From Nomia melanderi (taxonomy: Eukaryota; Arthropoda; Insecta; Hymenoptera; Halictidae), in contig NW_027475145.1 of assembly GCF_051020985.1 (NCBI RefSeq), forward strand, positions 248,001-312,000: DNA of 64,000 bases. The letters run 5' to 3'. The notes beneath the pieces were generated by a model, which ran no database searches, was not told the DNA's origin, and worked only from the letters and a program-made list of their open reading frames with translations. The translations under genes and the position numbers were made by a program. This document shows positions 62,296 to 64,000 of this stretch, one piece after another. The stretch's first letter is position 1. Every line of letters starts with the position of its first letter.

Positions 62296-62985
62296 CTCTA
62301 ATAGCACCCGAGATATCACCAGATATACATTGGATTTTCCCCTGACCCTGAGTGTCCGGCCCCATGAGACTGTGGTTTTCTCGGCGCCTGGTGGTCCGAG
62401 GTCGTTCCCGCTGCACAGATACATGCGCCAGGGCCTCCTACAGGTAATGCACTTTGATTTATTGCGCTATCTGTAATAGCACCCGAGATATCACCAGATC
62501 TATATTGGATTTTCCCCTGACCCTGAGTGTCCGGCCCCATGAGACTGTGGTTTACTCGGCCCCTGGTGGTCCGAGGTCGTTGCCGCTGCACAGGTTCATG
62601 CGCCAGGGCCTCCTACAGACAATGCACTTTGATTTATTGCGCTATCTGTAATAGCACCCGAGATATCACCAGATATATGTTGGATTTTTCACTGACCCTG
62701 AAAGTCCGGCCCCATGAGACGGTCGTTTTCTCGGCCCCTGGTGGTCCGAGGTCGATCCCGCTGCACAGGTTCATGCGCCAGGATCTCCTACAGACAATGC
62801 ACTTTGATTTATTGCGCTATCTGTAATAGCACCCGAGATATCACCAGATATATATTGGATTGTTCACTGACCCTGAGTGTCCTGCCCCATGAGACGGTGG
62901 TTTTCTCGACCCCTGGTGTTCCGAGGTCGTTCCCGCTGCACAGATTCATGCGCCAGGGCCTCCTACAGACAATGCACTTTGATTT
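62285..62985. repeat. Block L copy 3 (partial, offset 2,450)
   Basis: Four monomers that match about 59,835-60,535 at offset 2,450, exactly 14 monomers, including AGATATACATTGG, CAGATACATGCG, AGATCT, GTTTACTCGG and CCTGAAAGTCC. GGATTGTTCACTG near 62,858 is private. Confidence 0.8.
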
Positions 62986-63520
62986 ATTGCGCTATCTCTA
63001 ATAGCACCCGAGATATCACCAGATATATATTGGATTTTCCCCTGACCCTGAGTGTCCGGCCCCATGAGACTGTGGTTTTCTCGGCCCCTGGTGGTCCGAG
63101 GTCGTTGCCGCTGCACAGGTTCATGCGCCAGGGCCTCCTACAGACAATGCACTTTGATTTATTGCGCTATCTGTAATAGCACCCGAGATATCACCAGATA
63201 TATATTGGATTTTTCACTGACCCTGAGCGTCCGGCCCCATGAGACGGTCGTTTTCTCGGCCCCTGGTGGTCCGAGGTCGATCCCGCTGCACAGGTTCATG
63301 CGCCAGGATCTCCTACAGACAATGCACTTTGATATATTGCGCTATCTGTAATAGCACCCGAGATATCACCAGATATATATTGGATTTTCCCCTGACCCTG
63401 AGTGTCCGGCCCCTTGAGACTGTGGTTTTCTCGGCCCCTGGTCGTCCGAGGTCGTTCCCGCTGCACAGATTCATGCGCCAGGGCCTCCTACAGACAATGC
63501 ACTTTGATTTATTGCGCTAT
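62915..63520. repeat. Block M copy 2
   Basis: Second copy of 61,690-62,295. Blocks L and M alternate (L, L, M, L, M), as expected if a longer unit of seven monomers was duplicated after the 5-monomer one. Confidence 0.8.
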
Positions 63521-64000
63521 CTGTAATAGCACCCGAGATATCACCAGATATATATTGGATTTTGCCCTGACCCTGAGTGTCCGGCCCCATGAGACTGTGG
63601 TTTTCTCGGCCCCTGGTGGTCCGAGGTTGTTCCCGCTGCAGAGATTCATGCGCCAGGGCCTCCTACAGACAATGCACTTTCATTTATTGCTCTATCTGTA
63701 ATAGCACCCGAGATATCACCAGATATATATTGGATTTTCCCCTGACCCTGAGCGTCCGGCCCCATGAGACGGTCGTTTTCTCGGCCCCTGGTGGTCCGAG
63801 GTCGTTCCCGCTGCACAGGTTCATGCGCCAGGGTCTCCTACAGACAATGCACTTTGATTTATTGCGCTATCTGTAATAGCACCCGAGATATCACCACATA
63901 TATATTGGATTTTCCCCTGACCCTGAGCGTCCGGCCCCATGAGACGGTCGTTTTCTCGGCCCCTGGTGGTCCGAGGTCGATCCCGCTGCCCAGGTTCATG
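63521..64000. repeat. Last monomers of the window
   Basis: Two full monomers and part of a third, with CTGCAGAGATTC, CTTTCATTTATTGCTC, GGTTGTTCCCGC and CACCACATATATATTGG. The array runs off the window inside a monomer, so its right end is not here. Confidence 0.85.

Larger units (their letters stand above)
58121..62501. repeat. BglII-bearing monomers, right cluster
   Basis: AGATCT occurs at 58,121, 58,821, 59,521, 60,046, 60,921 and 62,496. The first three are 700 bp apart, that is four monomers; the last three are carried by the 5- and 14-monomer duplications there. None was found between 6,513 and 58,120. Confidence 0.8.
1..64000. repeat. Uninterrupted 175-bp tandem satellite array
   Basis: Every 175 bases the same unit returns in the same orientation, with anchors GCACCCGAGATATCACC, TGTCCGGCCCCATGAGAC, GGTCCGAGGTCGTTCCCGC and ATGCGCCAGGGCCTCC. 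Anchor phase drops by exactly 13 bases across the window, giving 365 complete monomers from 17 to 63,878 plus partial ends. No insertion, inversion, transposon or unique sequence was seen. Monomers differ mostly by single-base changes that recur in blocks, so copies have been shuffled by duplication. Arrays of this sort are typical of eukaryotic centromeric or pericentromeric heterochromatin; that role is inferred. Family name and species are not recognised. Confidence 0.98.

Noticed and set aside
1..64000. Hundreds of open frames of 60-100 residues on both strands
   Set aside because: They are the monomer read in rotating frames, since 175 is not a multiple of three. They end at the same TAATAG and start at the same few ATGs in nearly every unit. 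No domain, codon bias or frame conservation is seen.
1..64000. CRISPR array
   Set aside because: The whole 175-bp unit repeats; there are no short repeats separated by unlike spacers.
1..64000. Human-type alpha satellite
   Set aside because: The length is near 171 bp, but no alphoid motif or CENP-B box is recognisable and the GC content is too high.
1..64000. Telomeric or simple-sequence repeats
   Set aside because: No TTAGGG-like or other short tandem run was seen; the ATATATAT in each unit is only about 8 bases.

Overview
The whole 64-kb window is one uninterrupted tandem satellite array. Its monomer is 175 bp, head-to-tail, always on the same strand. Starting at base 17, where each unit begins GCACCC, there are 365 complete monomers (352 of 175 bp and 13 of 174 bp), and the window ends inside the 366th. 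I see no protein-coding gene, RNA gene, transposon, unique spacer or CRISPR array. The many open frames on both strands are the same satellite read in rotating registers (175 = 3x58+1).

This is eukaryotic DNA of centromeric or pericentromeric type, most likely from an animal. A 170-180 bp monomer, higher-order duplications and total lack of interruption are typical of homogenised centromeric satellites. I do not recognise the species. The monomer is not human alphoid DNA and I find no CENP-B box. A frog centromeric repeat of about 174 bp is known to me only by length, so I make no identification. The consensus has about 53% GC, 8 CpG per monomer (observed/expected about 0.67), more C than G on the + strand, and three short dyads per monomer.

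Layout: 1-9.7 kb is a heterogeneous flank with a 3.67-kb-offset duplication (4.0-5.5 and 7.5-9.1 kb) and a copy of the window start at 9.1-9.7 kb. From 9.7 to 46 kb is a strongly homogenised core made of nested tandem duplications: 16 monomers (9.7-14.6 kb), 7 monomers (14.3-16.3 kb), 12 monomers (16.5-19.2 kb), 12 monomers (20.6-24.9 kb) inside a 36/37-monomer duplication (17.8-28.3 kb), 20/19 monomers (29.1-35.9 kb), and 32 monomers in a nearly perfect 5,599-bp tandem pair (34.6-45.9 kb). From 46.7 to 56.8 kb a second 5,599-bp-offset duplication ends in a 5-monomer duplication. From 56.8 to 64 kb the array is again heterogeneous, with small 5-, 7- and 14-monomer duplications.

History read from the sequence: all 13 length variants trace to three single-base deletion alleles spread by segmental duplication. 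A rare two-monomer haplotype and a BglII-bearing monomer class occur only in the two outer parts (2.5-6.5 kb and 58-62.5 kb), while other marker monomers occur only in the core. This suggests that the core grew by repeated unequal exchange inside an older array. Coordinates of duplication ends are good only to the nearest informative base, and similarity statements rest on reading by eye, mostly through translations and private single-base markers.
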